This document shows, piece by piece, positions 21,929 to 22,168 of a DNA stretch of 22,168 nt. Under the pieces are notes generated by a model, which saw only the letters and a list, made by a program, of their open reading frames with translations, searched no databases and was not told the origin of the DNA. How positions within the stretch are numbered: the first letter of the stretch is position 1; every line of letters begins with the position of its first letter. Source of the stretch: UBA1038 sp964481445 (lineage in GTDB: Bacteria; Bacillota; Clostridia; Christensenellales; Aristaeellaceae); NCBI GenBank assembly GCA_964481445.1, contig CAYZTQ010000029.1, positions 1 through 22,168 of the forward strand. Reading direction: 5' to 3'. The translations under genes and the position numbers were made by a program.

Positions 21929-22168
21929 CTACAGCTCTTCCACTTCCCACTCGCCCTCGTTATCCCAGTGGATGCACACCTCGGAAAATTCGCCCGGGCG
22001 GTGGAAAAGGGGCGACAGGGCGTAGTGCGGCGAGGAGAAACGCTCTCTGGGGGCGCTCAGCAGCGCCTCTTTTTTGACCCAGAACTGGCTGCCCTCGTCC
22101 GTCTCCGGGGTCAGCTCGCCCTCAAACTCTTTGGAAAAATACATAAAGCACAGGTAGCGCTGGTCGCT
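21929..22168 (-). CDS. Nudix hydrolase, C-terminal part (cut by window edge)
   Basis: Only the last 79 residues are in the window; the reading frame is open to the edge. The sequence LCFMYFSKEFEGELTPETDEGSQFWVKKEALL is typical of the C-terminal half of Nudix (MutT-like) hydrolases, where the strand and E.xxFWV pattern follow the Nudix box. The box itself (GX5EX7REUXEEXGU) would lie outside, so this assignment rests on the C-terminal pattern. The substrate cannot be inferred. Confidence 0.7.
   Translation of the reverse strand, partial: SDQRYLCFMYFSKEFEGELTPETDEGSQFWVKKEALLSAPRERFSSPHYALSPLFHRPGEFSEVCIHWDNEGEWEVEEL

Overview
The window is a GC-rich, gene-dense piece of a bacterial chromosome, most likely from a GC-rich member of the Clostridia (Firmicutes). 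Four things point there. The ribosome binding sites are strong AGGAGG-type sites and the promoters are sigma-A-like. There are a DivIC/FtsB-like division protein, an AddA-type (rather than RecB) helicase-nuclease and a dxs-tlyA gene pair. There is a YtrA-type GntR/ABC cassette. A Firmicutes-type LexA box (GAAC-N4-GTTC) is present. The genus cannot be named from this sequence. I see no rRNA, tRNA, CRISPR array, phage gene or intact transposase.

Left block (1-10,109, all minus strand): two head-to-tail operons. The first starts at a TGGTATAAT promoter near 10,100 and reads divIC/ftsB-like, Ppx/GppA phosphatase, addA, nadD. The second starts at an almost identical TGGTATAAT promoter near 4,592 and reads dxs, tlyA, a secreted phosphodiester glycosidase, an RlmA-type 23S rRNA methyltransferase. 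Almost every junction is an overlap of 4-16 bases, so translation is probably coupled. The block combines division, DNA end repair, NAD and isoprenoid synthesis, and rRNA methylation.

Centre (10,116-17,595, plus strand): a parvulin-like lipoprotein with a long charged helical insert ends in a strong terminator. A gene-free stretch of about 420 bp follows. It holds four 23-bp tandem repeats, then a good promoter overlapped by a perfect 26-bp LexA-type palindrome. Behind that promoter lie two overlapping genes: a radical SAM protein with a C-terminal helix-hairpin-helix, and a DUF4130/TIGR03915-type partner. This pair is a little-characterised predicted DNA-repair system, and its SOS box makes it the most interesting feature here. 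Next comes an envelope/secretion cluster: a second phosphodiester glycosidase paralogue, a triple SH3b secreted protein and a DUF2974 serine hydrolase.

Right block (17,600-22,168): a secreted alpha/beta hydrolase with its own promoter and terminator. Convergent to it is a GntR regulator / ABC ATPase / ABC permease operon, whose near-consensus promoter is overlaid by three 10-bp direct repeats. Divergent from that operon is a half-size EamA transporter. Last come a class I methyltransferase and the 3' end of a Nudix hydrolase gene cut by the window edge.
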